Source: Rallus limicola (Eukaryota > Chordata > Aves > Gruiformes > Rallidae). From it: a stretch of 64,000 nt of DNA. A program made the position numbers and the translations under genes. The stretch spans positions 3,712,501 through 3,776,500 of the forward strand of contig JAKCOZ010000010.1 of NCBI GenBank assembly GCA_022605955.1, read 5' to 3'. The notes beneath the pieces were generated by a model. The model did no database searches and was not told the origin of the DNA. It saw only the letters and a program-made list of their open reading frames with translations. Position 1 is the first letter of the stretch. Each line of letters opens with the position of its first letter. Shown here piece after piece: positions 1 to 13,270 of the stretch.

Positions 1-118
1 TATTCAGCTGTTTAAACTGTCTTGAGACTTTAGACATAAAAGCTCAGTAATGTGACACAGTAGTTTCTTTTGAAAAGCAGGGGCCATGGCAACATTGGAT
101 ATGTATATGTTGGGGGGT

Positions 119-164
119 AGGGAGAGAAGAGAGGAAAGAAGGAGGGTAAGAAGGAGGGGGGAGG
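119..164 (+). repeat. Polypurine tract
   Basis: This is a 46-nt run of G and A broken by a single T at position 147. Several GGG or longer runs lie near its right end, and a run of six G lies just upstream. Such tracts can adopt triplex or quadruplex structure, but nothing else in the flanks suggests a function. It is probably just low-complexity sequence. Confidence 0.7.
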
Positions 165-3100
165 CCCAGACTGGCAGGCTTTGCAACATACTTATATTTT
201 CAATTATATTTAATTGCAATTAATATATAAAGAAGTCGGTGCTGGGCTGAACTAGCAGTGCTGCTCCTTTAATTCAGCCAGTGCATTTGTACATATTAAA
301 AACATTACACAGCAGGGGCTATAATTTCACATGCTGCCATCTCTAGACCACTACAGCAAAATACAAAAGAGACAGCATGTACGCCGTACCCCTGCATGTC
401 ATATAAAACAAGGAGGTTGCCTGTAGTATATGTGTGTGCAGCAAGAGAGAGCCAAATGCAGCTCTTCTGAAATTTTAATGCTCACATAAAAATAAACAAA
501 CTTCAGCAATATACAACATGATTCCAATTAGTAGCTCGATCAGAATAACTTGGCATTGCCTATTGGCTTTATACCAGGCAGCCAGCGAGATGTCAGACGG
601 AGGAGTCCATTCTCCTCTCTGTGTGTGATCAACTCCCATTACTGGTAATGGAAGCCACATACACATAAGGGAATAATATACCCCTTCATGAGAAAAGCTC
701 TCCTTGGTGAATTGAAGGTGTATAATGTTGTGGGTGTTTTTCATCCCCAGTCTCTACTATTGTGTTTCTCCTCAGCCCATTCAAATTATTTCATATGGAC
801 AAGTGGCACACAGGGCTTGGTCCTGTTTTCATTAAATCAATAGCAGAACTCTCCATTTTGCCTCACTGTAAGTCAAGCTGGGTCCAGACGTATCCTATCC
901 TTTAATTTTTCAGAAGTAGTCTTTACTTTCAGAAGTAATTATTAGCCTTTTAGCTTCTTCTTTGCCTTTGGTGTGCAAAGTTAAATATGTTTTAGCTCTC
1001 TGCTCAAATTTCTTCCTGTGTAAATGAGACCATTAGGGTCATTCCAAATTTGTAGAAATGCTACTCAAGGAAGATGTTAGCACTGTATGAACTTTCTCTC
1101 TAAGTACTTTGGGTATTCTTAAGCATCTAACTTCCAGTTTTCTTCTGCCACAGCTTTCTGCTAAGTTTTCCAAGCAGGGAGAAAAAAATATAAAGTCTGG
1201 TTGACAACATGTGTAGGTAGAGTCCTTCTGTTTGACCAGACTGATGTGTTAGAAAAAGAAATGAGTGAAACCAAAAGGAATGGTCTTTTAAATACACGTA
1301 GTCATAGATGTCATCAAAGCTACTTTATGCGTTTCTTACTTGCCTTCCATACAATGTACGATTCAGTGCATCAAGTATATCTATAAACAATCTTATGTGT
1401 TATTTAGAAGTTGTCTTAAAAACTTTGTTGCATAGAAGTTGATTTAAAACCTGTGAAATAATCTAGAGATGCCCCATGAATCCTCTACTATTCCAGGACT
1501 TTGTCTACATTGACAAGGCAATAGGAGATCTGCAGAGCAACACAGCTGATGATGAGAACTTTTATGTCCACAGCATGTCTGTTTGTGGGACTTTCTTCAG
1601 TGCAGCTGTAATCTGGTCCTATAGACTAAAAGCCCGTTAGCACCTCGCAGTTTGGTGTCATCTGAGAGGGATCCTGTTTGCTCACTCCACTACATAATCC
1701 AAAACCTGTTTAGTGCAGACCACCAGGGAAGTAATTTTAACATCAAACTCCTGATGAGAAGTAAATGCCAGCAGACCTACTCTGAGATGATCTGATAGAT
1801 AATTATACTCCTATTGATCAAATGTGTTAGATATCGAAGTTTTCATACTTCAGTCCAATATCAGTTTCTGTGTTTATAATTCTTTACAGAATTAATTTCA
1901 GTGCTCCTTGCATCTTCCCTATGTGCCATTGCTGTTTGCAGTCTCTCTTTTTTTCCTCGATTTTCCTTCCCTCAACTTCCATTTCCCTATAGGCCTTTAC
2001 ATCAGCTGGAAGAATGCACATTCTTCAAGACTGACTGGCCCAAAGTTCAGCCCCCAGAACAGAAGGGACTTAATTTTTGTGTACTTAATTTTTGCACAAT
2101 TGTGACAGGGTAAAACATCTGATTAAAGTCACACTACTAATGTGAAAGAGAGCTCAATATGCTTTTCATACTGAGTTTGTCATGAGCACTAATTTTGCCT
2201 ACGACAACAGTACCAGCAAAATCAAGTAAACGCATCAAGTTTCTAGGGTTATAGAATGGTAATATTTAAAATACCTTTTCTAAAAAACCAAATTAATTAG
2301 GACAGAAAAAATAGCATGCATTATACTCTTACATGAGTCATAAACACTGAATCTTTTAAAAGTTTTATTTCCTAGCATTATAGCTATCAGACCACACCAG
2401 TCTACTCACAAAAGGAGAACTGAAACTGCATGAATACCTGGTGTGACAAACCTGGCATTGTCCTGTCAGTTACTTCTGAATCCTGTCAGCTTGCCTGCCA
2501 GAGTACCCTCTTGATCATGACTGAAATGGGTCATCTGAAATAGCATACGTAGTTGGTTCAAACTGAACTGGCATAAAGAAAAATTTTCAATTTCCAGCAG
2601 AATTCCCAGCAAGGGTTAAACTCTCCTGTCCCCACTTATCAAATATTTTTCCAAAAGCACTGGAGACACATTAAGTTTCACTTCAAACGAGCAAAGTTTC
2701 CATTGCACATATATGAAAAGAACAACTGAAAGTCAGGCTGCATGCTGCAAAACCAAATATGTGTATTTTAGTGATACAAGGAAGCATCTTCTGAGCTCTG
2801 TTACATAAGTGCTACCAGAACCTGTCAAACACACTGGTTTTAGTGACACAGCTGATTTCTGTTTTTCAGACACTGACAGATACAAGTGACTGAAGGGAAA
2901 TAAGTAGATGCCTAGAAGATTTTCAACATAAGTCATATTTTTTGAATGATCCCTGTGGGAATTTGGCATTTGATTGAAGCACATTCAGAAAAAAAAATTT
3001 CAACACTCATTTTTCTGTTCAGAAAAATGAAATCCTGAATGAGTGCACTAAAGCTGATTTTAAAAGCCTTTTCACAAGCAGCACATTCCTGTTCCTGTGG

Positions 3101-4582
3101 TTTCCCTATGTACATATATAACCCCCAAATATTTCTTGGTTCATATTCTCCAAAGCTTAAAATGTACACGGGTCATCTTGAGATAAGTCTTAGCCAAGGA
3201 TGAGTCAGATCAGTGAGAACAAGAATAGCTACTGCAAGCATTTTACTTGTTCACCGGACATCAGGCAGATGTGGGGATAAAACTGTCAAGTGAGAAAACA
3301 CAAAGAGAAATATTGCTATTTTCTATTATTCACATTCTTCCCATGAGCTGTTTGCTCAGTTGCCATGGCATAGGCGGTGAGATTTTATAATTTTTCCCCT
3401 GCCTGCCATGTGCTCATGCAACAATGTGAATTTAATCAGTCCAGACAGTTGGTTGTGTTTTGTCCATGTGAGTGGAATAAAACTTTTCTCAGCAGCTAAA
3501 CCCACAAAGTATCTAAAAGCCATAAATAATCAGTAACTCCTATGACTTGCACCTGCTTGCTTTATTTGACCAAGGATACAGAAAGGCTCATATAATGAAC
3601 AGCGTTCCCAAGCATTAATCACCTCTGATTGCTTATAAAAATCAAAGTAGATGTTACGTTTAAAATATCAGATGCATTACTTTCTCTCTTTCCTGCACCT
3701 AGATTTCAGTCAGGGTCAATGTTGCAGCGTTAACTCCCTCAGTAAAATTATCCTTGTTTCAAAAATATTTGACAGGGAAAAGGACATGTTCCGGGTAGCA
3801 AATAAATTTCTAGTTACCTATTAATCATAACAGATGTATTCTTCTAGTACATCCTAGCTTGCAAAAGGAGGTGGGAAAGATGGAAAAAAAAAAAAGTGGC
3901 TGGGGAGAAACTAGAAAGTGCTGTAAGAGAGATCTCTGCCAAGCTTATGCGGAACCAAGTATGTGCCAGCTTGTACAAAACAATACAACTTTATTTTCTA
4001 TAGCGTCTTTCATCCAAAGTGTATCCCAAACCCACTTTACAGGAGTTAAACAATACAGTTACAGAGATAAATAATAGCAGAGGGAGAGCAAAATTAACAG
4101 ACATGTGCAAGTCAGAAAAGATGTATTTTCAGCTGAGATTTGGAATGAGAGCTTTATAGGAACATTGGAGTTGTTTAGTTTTAGCATTTTTCTAAACAGA
4201 GCTTAGCAATGTCTACAGAGATACAAATCAGAGTGGAAGTGGTAAATGCCAGGAAAATCAAAGGTATGGCTTCATTAAGTCCTGCAGGTTCAAAATGAAA
4301 TCAAAATCAAAAGCCAGTAGAATGCTTAAAAATTAAGTCAGCCTCTCAGTCTTTATACTTCTGGCTTTGCGCCATTCATTCAGCTCTATAATATTTGTAG
4401 TCGTCTTCTTTAAACGGAAAAAAAAAGAGGAAAGATAAAATAACAGGGCTGAGCACTGAGTATTGTATGATGTAAATATGATGCAGCTTCACAGATAATA
4501 AAAAATGCACATCAGAGAGCAAAATTGGACCCAAAGTGTCTTTCCTGGAACCTGGCAAGACAATGATGTTGTCTGTTTGGTA

Positions 4583-4615
4583 ACCAGGGCTCTAATCCTC
4601 TGGGGGAGCCCTGGT
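4583..4615. other. Perfect 10-bp inverted repeat (hairpin)
   Basis: The left arm (4583-4592, ACCAGGGCTC) is the exact reverse complement of the right arm (4606-4615), with a 13-nt loop. The arms are GC-rich in an AT-rich setting, so the hairpin would be stable. No T run follows and no gene precedes it, so terminator logic does not apply. The stem is too short for a typical microRNA precursor. It may be chance or the remnant of a small inverted-repeat element. Confidence 0.55.
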
Positions 4616-4875
4616 GGGTACAGAAGTTGCCTATTCAGTTCTCCTGAATTAATCAGAGCCTTGGTTGCCCACCAGTTCTGATGTTATATGGTTAAAAACA
4701 GCAGGAGAAGGATATTGTGAAGAAGGCAGAGTGCACTGAGCGCAGGGAAGGTCTGTATGGGCACGGCAGTACATGGGTGTTGTTCTCCTGGTGGGACTGG
4801 TGCTTACATGGCAATTCCTTTTTTGGCTAACGAGAAAGCCTTTAAAGGAATGGGCAAAATTCAAATCCAAGACTT

Positions 4876-4892
4876 AAAAAAAAAAAAAAAAA
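4876..4892 (+). repeat. Poly-A tract (17 A)
   Basis: This is an uninterrupted run of 17 adenines. I do not recognise a retroposed body upstream of it and no target-site duplication was evident, so it is listed only as a simple repeat. Confidence 0.8.
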
Positions 4893-7133
4893 GTTAGGTC
4901 TTGAGTAGGTCAAACCAACATCAATCTGCAGCAGAGCCTGAAAAATATTGTACTCTCAGTTCCTGGCTCAGAAACCTAAGAGAAATTTTTCTGCCTAAAC
5001 TGAAATAAGCTTTCTCTGACTTATCTGGAAACATGTATGTCTGTAAAGGGAAATGATTCCACAAAGACCTGGAAGAACTCTCAGTGCAATCAGTTTTTTA
5101 AATAATAGGGCTCAGTTCAACAGTGGCATAAGTAATGAGGGCAAGTGAGCTGGAGAAGCAAGTATATGCATCCAAGTGCATCAACTTCCACCAAAGTCAC
5201 ATGCAACAGACATTCAGAGGTTGTTCACTGCACTTGTATGAAAAACTGACCTGTAAAGGAAAAGACATAGCAAGTTCAGAGGTATCAGCAAGGAAAAAAG
5301 CCATGACACCCCAAAAAAACTTGCTTTATTTATTGATTGCTGCTTAACTGAATACTAATTTCAACAAGCATTGCAAAATTTGCTATTGTCACAGTATCTG
5401 GAGGCCTTTGTTTACACATTAGTACTCACACCTGTTTTCAAGCCTCTGGAGAGCAGGTCATTTGGCTCTATTTTTTTTTTTTGCTACTAGCAATTATTTC
5501 ACAAAAAGAGGGTACTTATTTCTTGGGACAATATTACAGAGTGCTTTGCCTGACCCTGTAGTCAAGGCTGAATAGTTGTTCCCATTCCAGCCCCCCCACT
5601 TTCTCAGAGAGCCCTTTCCTCAATCCATATGCTTCTTGTAGGTGTTCAGTGAATGATGACTTCGTGTATAAATCAGTGTGCTGCTTCACGTGGAAAACTC
5701 TATTTGCTGAGCTCATGACATTTTCTGCGTGTAGCAGTGGGAGCCAGCTGCCATGGAGAACTGTATACAAAGGGCACATAAATTGCTGTGTGTCATGAGA
5801 AAATTTATGCACAAGCTACATGGCTTTCCATGCAAGTTTCTAAGTATTTTGTATGGGAGCAAGAAACAAGCAAGTGTCTGTACAAGTCTCCACCTCGATC
5901 TTTGCTCATCTTGAAGTAGCAACAGGAATGAAGGCCTGGGCTCTGTACAACTCCTGTTTTACAGGATGAGTTTATAACATGCCTTGGGAAAAAAAAAAAT
6001 CTTTTTGCCTGTTAAGTTTTGCATCTTCAACATCATTTAATATTGTATCCTCTGAAAAGTAACATAATCTCAATTAAAAAAAACCAACCAGGCTCTGCAC
6101 TGTGAGAAACAAGAAATTTCCACAGTGACATTGTATAAAACAAGGCAGGGTACAAACTGCCTCTGAAGCTCTATAAGGCCCAGTAACTCTGCCTCCTCTG
6201 AGAACCCCATCTGCAAATTTTCCTTATATAACCAGACTTCGGGTTTTTTGGGTTTTTTTCATTCCAAACTTGCCATTTGTGCAACCTTATTTTTGAACCC
6301 CTGGTGCTCATTGTCATAAATGTTTTGACTCTTTAGGCTTTACTGCTGCTTGTAACTTCTCACTTAACTCTTTTTTCTTCAGCAGAAATACTGGAGTTCA
6401 GAATCAGACAGGAAAAAATGGCCTTTGGAAGAAACACAAGTACAACCCATGGCTTATTTATGCTAGGTTCTTACCTACTAATGTTTTGCTGTATGGATCC
6501 AGATACCCAGTGTGATGGTGGGAAATCAGGGTGCCAATGTCACAGCAACTTCTGCAGCTCGGTGATCGAGTCAGTTCCTCTGTCTAGAAAAGGCTGGATG
6601 CTGTGCTCTTGGGGTGGGTGAAGAGTTCATGTTATGAGGAAGAGCTTTGCCCTAGTAAGTAATGCAGCTGTATCAACGTAGAGGGTTTAAAAAAAAAAAA
6701 AGAAGTCATATGATTATAACAAGTACAATAATGGAAGCACAAAATGCCAACTTAATTGGTGAGGTTTTATTATGAACCAGGATAGCCAAGTTACATGTAA
6801 TGTTCTCCAAGTGTGGATTATGAATCTTACAAGAAACATACCAGAACCTTTCCCTTGAAGTAACCTCATCATTTTGTTAGAAAAGCTAATAAAGAAAAAG
6901 TTCCTTTTTTTCTCTCTCTCTCCCTGTATGCATTCATGCATCTGTGTATATATTTGCATAGAGTATCGTATAAAAGTTAGCTTCACAGTATTTGTCAATA
7001 CAGGATGTGAGTAAAGATAATTCTGTCACTTCAATGGTTTCTTGAAATGATCAAGATTAGAAAAAACACCATCAACTGTAACCTTCATCATGATTTGGTC
7101 TTGCTTTTGAAAGTACCTAATATTTTCTGGCCA

Positions 7134-7155
7134 CCCCCCTCCCCCCCCTCCCCCC
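7134..7155 (-). repeat. C-rich tract, minus-strand G-quadruplex motif
   Basis: Runs of six, eight and six C are separated by single T bases (7134-7139, 7141-7148, 7150-7155). The minus strand therefore has long G runs with 1-nt spacers, and because the eight-G run can supply two tracts it can fold as a four-tract quadruplex. The tract is sharply bounded by ordinary AT-rich sequence. Confidence 0.7.
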
Positions 7156-7184
7156 GTGCTATTTAAATGCTGGTAATCTTGTTC

Positions 7185-7480
7185 ATGGCAATTTCAATAA
7201 GCCACAGCAGACATATAATGCTTCCTCTTTTAATAGGTGCAAAGTGAGTTATTGTCACAAAGCATATATATGAAAAAAGGATGTGAAAAGAGAATCCTGC
7301 CTAATCTCGGTAATAAGGGCTTGTGAGGGTGCTAACATGGTCACCTGAATTATGCATGTCTATTGTGTTCAAATATCATAAATCGATGCATGAATACCCT
7401 CCAAATCATTTTCAGTTCATGAACATTTATATACAGAGCTCTTGAGCACTGCAAAGACAATTAGTCATATTTGTATGCCG
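7185..7480. promoter_or_regulatory. Candidate conserved noncoding element (weak)
   Basis: The block contains TAAT/ATTA cores, ATCGATGCATGAAT-like dyads, a CAATTAG motif and few homopolymers, which resembles vertebrate developmental enhancers. This is an impression from composition only: I cannot align to other species. It could equally be neutral AT-rich sequence. Confidence 0.2.
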
Positions 7481-10400
7481 GAATTAATTGAGAGTGAGAT
7501 GCGGGAGGCAGAAAGAGAGAACAAAGAATGCTTTTTGTCAGTTCTTCCAACTGACAGGGATAATTAGATATATGAAATTGAAATTCCTCAGCAGGGGGTT
7601 TCTGTTGACAATGAATTTTCTTTTGATTCCATTCTGTTATTCTTTTATGCTGTCATCTGTGGCAATTTGTTATTCAGCTTGAAGCTTAAAAAAGCAAAGC
7701 ATTCCGCTTTTATGAGTAGATGATGTCAGTTTGTACACTGCTGGGAAATAGATATTAAATGTAATCTTTAAACTAAAAAAAAAAAAAAGAGAGAGGAAAA
7801 TAAAATCAGTTAAAGAGACAGTGTTCTGTTTACTCAGCCCACAGAGTAAAACTTTTGTGAGAGACAGAACTTGCTTTGATGGTTTTTGAAGTTGCTCAGG
7901 CTGCATTAATGTTTCGGTGGCAGAGCAAGACTGAGCCGAGCTGCTTGATGGAGTAAGGACTCATTGATGGGAATGCCTGCTTAATACTATTTTCAAAATG
8001 CTGCCAGACATCCCTGTAGTATATTAACACTGGATTTTAGTCTGGATACAGATGGTATTCGTTCACATACCCAAATCTAACTCCTGACCAAAAGGAGGTA
8101 AAAAATAGGAGATATTTTTTCTCACCAGCACACACAAACCTCTTTAGTGCTTCTGGTCCTGATTTGGTGTCCAGGGCCTGATTTTTGCACTGTAGCTTCA
8201 TTAGGCTTTTGAAAACTCATGCAGATACAGAATCTGGCTGCTGGCTAAAAAAATATTTAAAAGGCATCACTTTTTCCCCACTTCAGGCATCTTCTCATCC
8301 TCTCACCTTCTTCAGAAAAGGCTCATTCAGTGCATCATCAGCATCGGTATGAAAGCTTGAAGAAAAAGTTAGCTAAAGCAACTGTCTACAAAATATTGGT
8401 AAGAAAATTTTGTGTTCCATATTTTTTATCTGTGTGATTTTGAAGCATGTACTCATGTGAAATACCGCATGGGCACATGCTTTACTATATAAGCCCGTGC
8501 ATGCATCTACTCCTAATAATCAGAAACACGTATAAAACCTTACTTAGGTTTTTTTGGCAAGGATTTTTACAAGCATTGCGTGGAATCTGGAGTATGAAAA
8601 ACCCGTACTGTTCCGCCTTCACCCTCCCCTTTTCACTGGAGCCGATCCATTGAGCTCTCCTGGCTTTCTTTTGCCTCCTTCCCTCCTCCAAAGCCCCACA
8701 TTATTTGGCATTTGTTATTTTTCAGACTGCAATTTCTCTTTCAACAGGCATGTTGGTGACTGTGGCTTTATTATATTTTATTCTATTTTTTTGTTACTAA
8801 AGCAAAAAAACACACACAGTGTTATGATGTAGTACATACTCCAGTGAACCACTGTGAGTCTAACTATACCATACGGCATATCATTAAACATAGCAATATT
8901 TAACTCATATGTATTATCGCCTCTGCACCCTCAGAGCATTCTTTGCAGATGCAGTTTTATCTCACACTTTATGGGAGAAGGCCCTGTATAAGAAGCTGTG
9001 CAATCTTAGAAGTTAAAATAGCCGAGAATATGGTTTGAGGGACTGCTCACACCAGTGAGAGGCATGCATGTCCCCACAGTGTCCCAGCACAGACCTTGAA
9101 GGGGCACCCCATATGAAAAAGCTAAGCTCTATTCAGGCTTTTGCTCTCTCTGTTGAGACTCATTAAGGATGCTGCTTGTGATGGCAGTTTCTGTAACCTG
9201 GCACATGTCCACTGGGAAATGCATTGATGCCATCAAGACACTTCATGAAGATAAATTTATTTGGTCACTGCTGACCTTCGATGAATTTGAACTGGTGACT
9301 CAGACTTTAAAGACTCTTTTCCTGCCTTCTTTCCATCCAAAGAGCCATGCAAACACTGTACTTGCAAGCTTTGTAGCCTGTCCTTCATCTCAGCCTCAGT
9401 TACATTGCGTGTATCATTTACCTTCATATAGGTTTAAAGAAAAATGAGTAGTAGAGAAATTTGGGTTCAGTTCAGTTCAGTAAGCCAGATGGAAGCAATT
9501 GTCTACCAGGTATAGGACACCATGGACTTCCATCTTGCTGTTCAGGTTTGTTCAGTAAGGACTGCAATCAACTGCAGATGATTCGTCCCCCTTGTGTGCC
9601 CTTGAGGCATCCCTTGAGGGCAATCCCAGGATCTTCTGGCATTCAGCATGACTCTGAGTCTCTTCCTGGAGACAAGAAACATATCTAAGGTGCCTCTCAG
9701 GGGAACTAGGGAAAAAAAAAAATTAGCTTTTATTCTTTTATTCTAGGTGTGAGGCATAATATGTTCAGTCATGTTCTGCAAAATTCTGTCTTGATATTTA
9801 TTCTTAAAAGGAGGAAAAAGTGTCTTCAGAATTTAAGCAGTAAGTGAATGGCCTTTTTCAAGAATGCGGGTCTACCTCATTGCTGCTTTGAACATCTACA
9901 TCCTTTATCAGCCCAAGCTCAAAATTAATTTCTATTTTTTTAAATTGAGGAAGAGAAGCAAGTATAGCACAAACTCAGGCTTCAAATGAACATTTTGGCT
10001 TTGAACTTTCATAATGTTTATTTCTTAAAATCCAACATGTTTACTGGGTATGACCAAGGTCCAGAGAAGTTAGTATTTGTTGGTGTTCAATGAATATCAA
10101 AACATTGAACCTCTGTACTCTGAGGAGAAAATCAGCAGCTAAACATAAAACTTGCTTATTCCATAACCATGATTTTTCTCTTTTAAAAAAAAAAATTGTT
10201 TTAAAAATCTATGTATGCAACACCATGGAAATTTTAGAAGATTCTCAAGATTTGAAGAAACTAATACTAATGGCAAAGTATTACATATGCCTTGTTCTGA
10301 ACAACCACACATCACCTACTCTGAAAGGCTGGAGGTTGTAAAGCATAATATGTAGCTTTGGTGAAACTTGATGATTTCAGGATTTTTCATGGCATGTAGC

Positions 10401-12279
10401 ATCATATTTTGTTTTAAAAAAATACTAGCAGTTCATAGGATAAAGATTTAGCAAGGATCCTGAAAAAGTCACTTCCTATGGTCTTTTAAATTATTTTCCT
10501 CATACATGCCAATTGAAGAAAGTTAACCTAATGCAAAAGAATGGCCTAGATTTTAGTTATGAGTATGTTTTTGATTACAGATAGACAGACATTCCACAGC
10601 TTGTTTCCTAACTGATCAGTGTTGGGATCACTGGTTGAAAAAGCCCTTTCTCTTCATCAGAGAAGATTTGGTCTATCAGGGCTGTGCTCTTTCATCTGTG
10701 TTTTGCTTTGTAAAATGAACTACACGGGCAGAATAGATGTTCATATGATCTTTCTCAAGAGCAAATTAAATTACTATTGCATGGCTGCTCCACCACAAAA
10801 GAAGGGAAGTTATTATTTGAAGCCTTCCTTCTCACTTCCAAATATCATTTTGTAAGTCAATTGGTGAAGTACGCAGCATTGTATGATACTGTAGCTTATC
10901 GCAACAAAAGGGTCACACAGACTTCCTATTTATGTTTTCTAAAACCTACACATCAATGACTGAAAATAACCCCCTGAAGCTTATTCTTACAGTTATTTCA
11001 TAGAAGAAGAATGATATGATAAGTTAAATGAGGGTCTCCCTTTTTTTCTCTTACTGTGGGTGTGGTGAGATAATGTGTTCACAGCTGCAAATACTGTATT
11101 ACCTTAAGTTCTGGCTAGCAAGTGCCTCCATGCCTTTTGTCAGATAAATAATCCCATTTCTTTTAGACACCACTGCCACTTCTGAACTGTTCTTCTCTCT
11201 CATTCTCTTTCTTCTTGCAGCATGTGTTTCTCTGGGTTGGGGGACGAACACTGTCTGTTTGGGCACTGGCAAGAAACAAGAGCTGAGGTTTTCCCCTTCA
11301 GAGAGTGTCTTCTTGCATTGGCCCAGAACTGCAGCTAGTGGTTTGAGGTGCAAAGTCAAGGGGATTTGAACCTCTTCGGCTTTTCAGAATGTGCTGCAGT
11401 GATTGTTTTGGTAAAGATTAAGGGATGTTCTCTTCTGACCAGGTGCTTGGCAGCCTGAACCTATGCACTGCAGTAAGGATGCCTTCATCCCTACCAGAGC
11501 TCCTCATTCAGTGTTGTGGTTCTTCTTTGGAGTGAAGGATATTAACTGGTTCAGCTTTTCTCAGTGTCTAGCTTGTCTCCAGCATAAGGTGATGTCGGGC
11601 CCTAAATGATTCATATCTTCCTCAGAGAGGTGCTGGGATTGCACCAAGATGTTTTGACCATTGGAGGAGAACTACAATGCTGCTGTACCTAGATGACCTA
11701 TATGTGAGAGAAAAGCTATCATTTATTACTATATTAATCCCTTCCATTTTCAATAGGAATACACTTACTGTAACTAACTCTGAGATTGTTTCAGTTGTTT
11801 CACCTTTAAGTTTGTGTTTCTATTTGCTTCTATCCTTTCTCCCCCACATCATGTCTCTTTTCACCACCTGCCTTCTCTACAAAACCTACTGGTCCTGATC
11901 AGGGCAATTCCTGCTTCTTCAGCATGACCTGCGTAACACATAAAACTCTCTCTTTTTTTATAATGCAAGGGGAAAATAAAAAGATATAGGGGACTTATTT
12001 TCCTGCACCTCCACTTCATTCTAATGAGGTTTGTGCCAGATGCTGCATTTCATAAAGTAAACACCCAGGCACGTCTTCTAAATTCATAATTACGTGCATA
12101 TATTCTCCACATAAAACTGGAATAAGATCACTCCTCACCCACAAGTAGTAAATCAAACAAATGGTGAATTAAGTTTGTCTGATGAATGTTGCTCTTTGTA
12201 AAATTAAGCTGTTTACAACACGCGGTTCATCTTCTTTTACATGTTTAATGATTTTATTGCTTAGTATTTGTTCTAATAT

Positions 12280-12301
12280 TCCATTATTGTTCCATTATTG
12301 T
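12280..12301 (+). repeat. 11-bp tandem duplication
   Basis: Two identical adjacent copies of TCCATTATTGT occupy 12280-12290 and 12291-12301. This is a small replication-slippage type duplication with no associated gene. Confidence 0.8.
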
Positions 12302-12819
12302 GTAAGGAAGAAAGGAGTTAGATTTCTGTGATGTGGTTGTTAAAACCATTCTTATTTCCATTTCTTTGAAACATAGGGCATTTGCTATTTCCCCCCTCAT
12401 TACAACCACAAAATTAATGAAATGTCACTCTTATACGTCCATCATAATTTCTTTTTTTTCTCTAACACAGATGTAAATGGATGAGTTCTGATGCCCTGCT
12501 TTTTGATCACCAAAGGAAACCTTGTGTTATGGAAAATATGGTGTTTCACACAAAACAGGAGGTTTTGCCTGGTTTTCTGTTTTAAACTTTTTTCAACAGT
12601 GTCAAAAGTATTTTCAGATGAAGCATCTGCAGACAAGTTCTTTGCTGTTTTTCCATTTCAAACTTTTCTTCTTTGAAACACCTGATTGACACCTTCAGCT
12701 TCCCACTTACCAAAGCTATTCAGTCAACTGCAAGAACACTTGCAAAATATTTGCTTCAAAGTAAAAATAGATTTATCGCCCAAAAGATGATCTCAATTAT
12801 TCTTTTTCCACTTCTCCTT

Positions 12820-13270
12820 GACCCAGAGCTGTGACCGGGTCTTGACCTGTGCCCACACATGGGAGAGTATATGTAGCGCTGTACACTTACTAGGACTGTC
12901 TGGAACCAGCAGACAGAAAGGAAAGATTTCTACCTTGTAGTGTGAACAAAATTTCAGGTGGATGAGGAACCGGCACTGGAGTAAATCAGAGGAAAGAAAA
13001 CGCCAACCAAAAATGTGGTGATACCCGCTTGTGGTAGGAGGTGAAAGAACCTCTCCTAAGATCGGAGATGAACACAGCGGTGGGGCTGAGAACCCCAAGG
13101 GGAAAAGCAAAGACCCAGCTTTGTGCAGACAGTGAGGCTGGCTGAGCCTGGGATCAGACAGGATGGCAGCCCAGGCAAGACAGCAGTGCCAAGGGTGCTA
13201 GGAGGTACCGCCACACCCTAAAAGCTGCTGCCACAGGAGTGAATAAGAGAACCTGTGGGGTGAGAGGATG
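12820..13270. other. GC-richer patch, possible decayed mobile element
   Basis: This ~450-bp patch is visibly richer in G, C and CpG than its flanks. On the minus strand a 105-codon frame covers 12793-13110, but its protein matches nothing I know. No terminal repeats, LTR ends (TG...CA) or CR1 tail can be seen. The composition would fit an old, unrecognised LTR or DNA-transposon remnant, or a noncoding exon. The call is tentative. Confidence 0.25.

Larger units (their letters stand above)
1..7130. other. AT-rich noncoding DNA, no gene recognised
   Basis: I see no exon, RNA gene or intact mobile element here. Open frames on both strands are under 100 codons, low in complexity and match no family I know. 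Local items are a polypurine tract at 119-164, a polypyrimidine stretch around 1941-1991, a short direct duplication at 2068-2094, a perfect hairpin at 4583-4615, a 17-nt A tract at 4876-4892, a G3-T6-G3-T7 low-complexity run at 6241-6259 and a short CT run at 6911-6922. This is consistent with avian intergenic or intronic sequence. Confidence 0.6.
7157..12820. other. AT-rich noncoding DNA, no gene recognised
   Basis: I recognise no exon or mobile element. Frames of up to 92 codons occur on both strands but look like chance frames. The part from about 7185 to 7480 has the even, non-repetitive, TAAT-rich look of conserved noncoding DNA. A triplicated GTTCA motif lies near 9464-9480 and an 11-bp tandem pair at 12280-12301. 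The remainder is ordinary AT-rich sequence with short A or T runs. Confidence 0.55.

Noticed and set aside
1490..1640. Short exon-like peptide reading (FVYIDKAIGDLQ region)
   Set aside because: It reads smoothly but is short, has no clear splice sites on both sides and matches no protein family I know.
1711..1730. CCACCAGGG, part of a CTCF-like motif
   Set aside because: Only the core matches; the GC-rich right half of the CTCF motif is missing.
11190..11240. Pyrimidine-rich tract followed by CAG resembling a splice acceptor
   Set aside because: No open, conserved-looking frame follows on the plus strand and no partner donor was found; such sites are frequent by chance.
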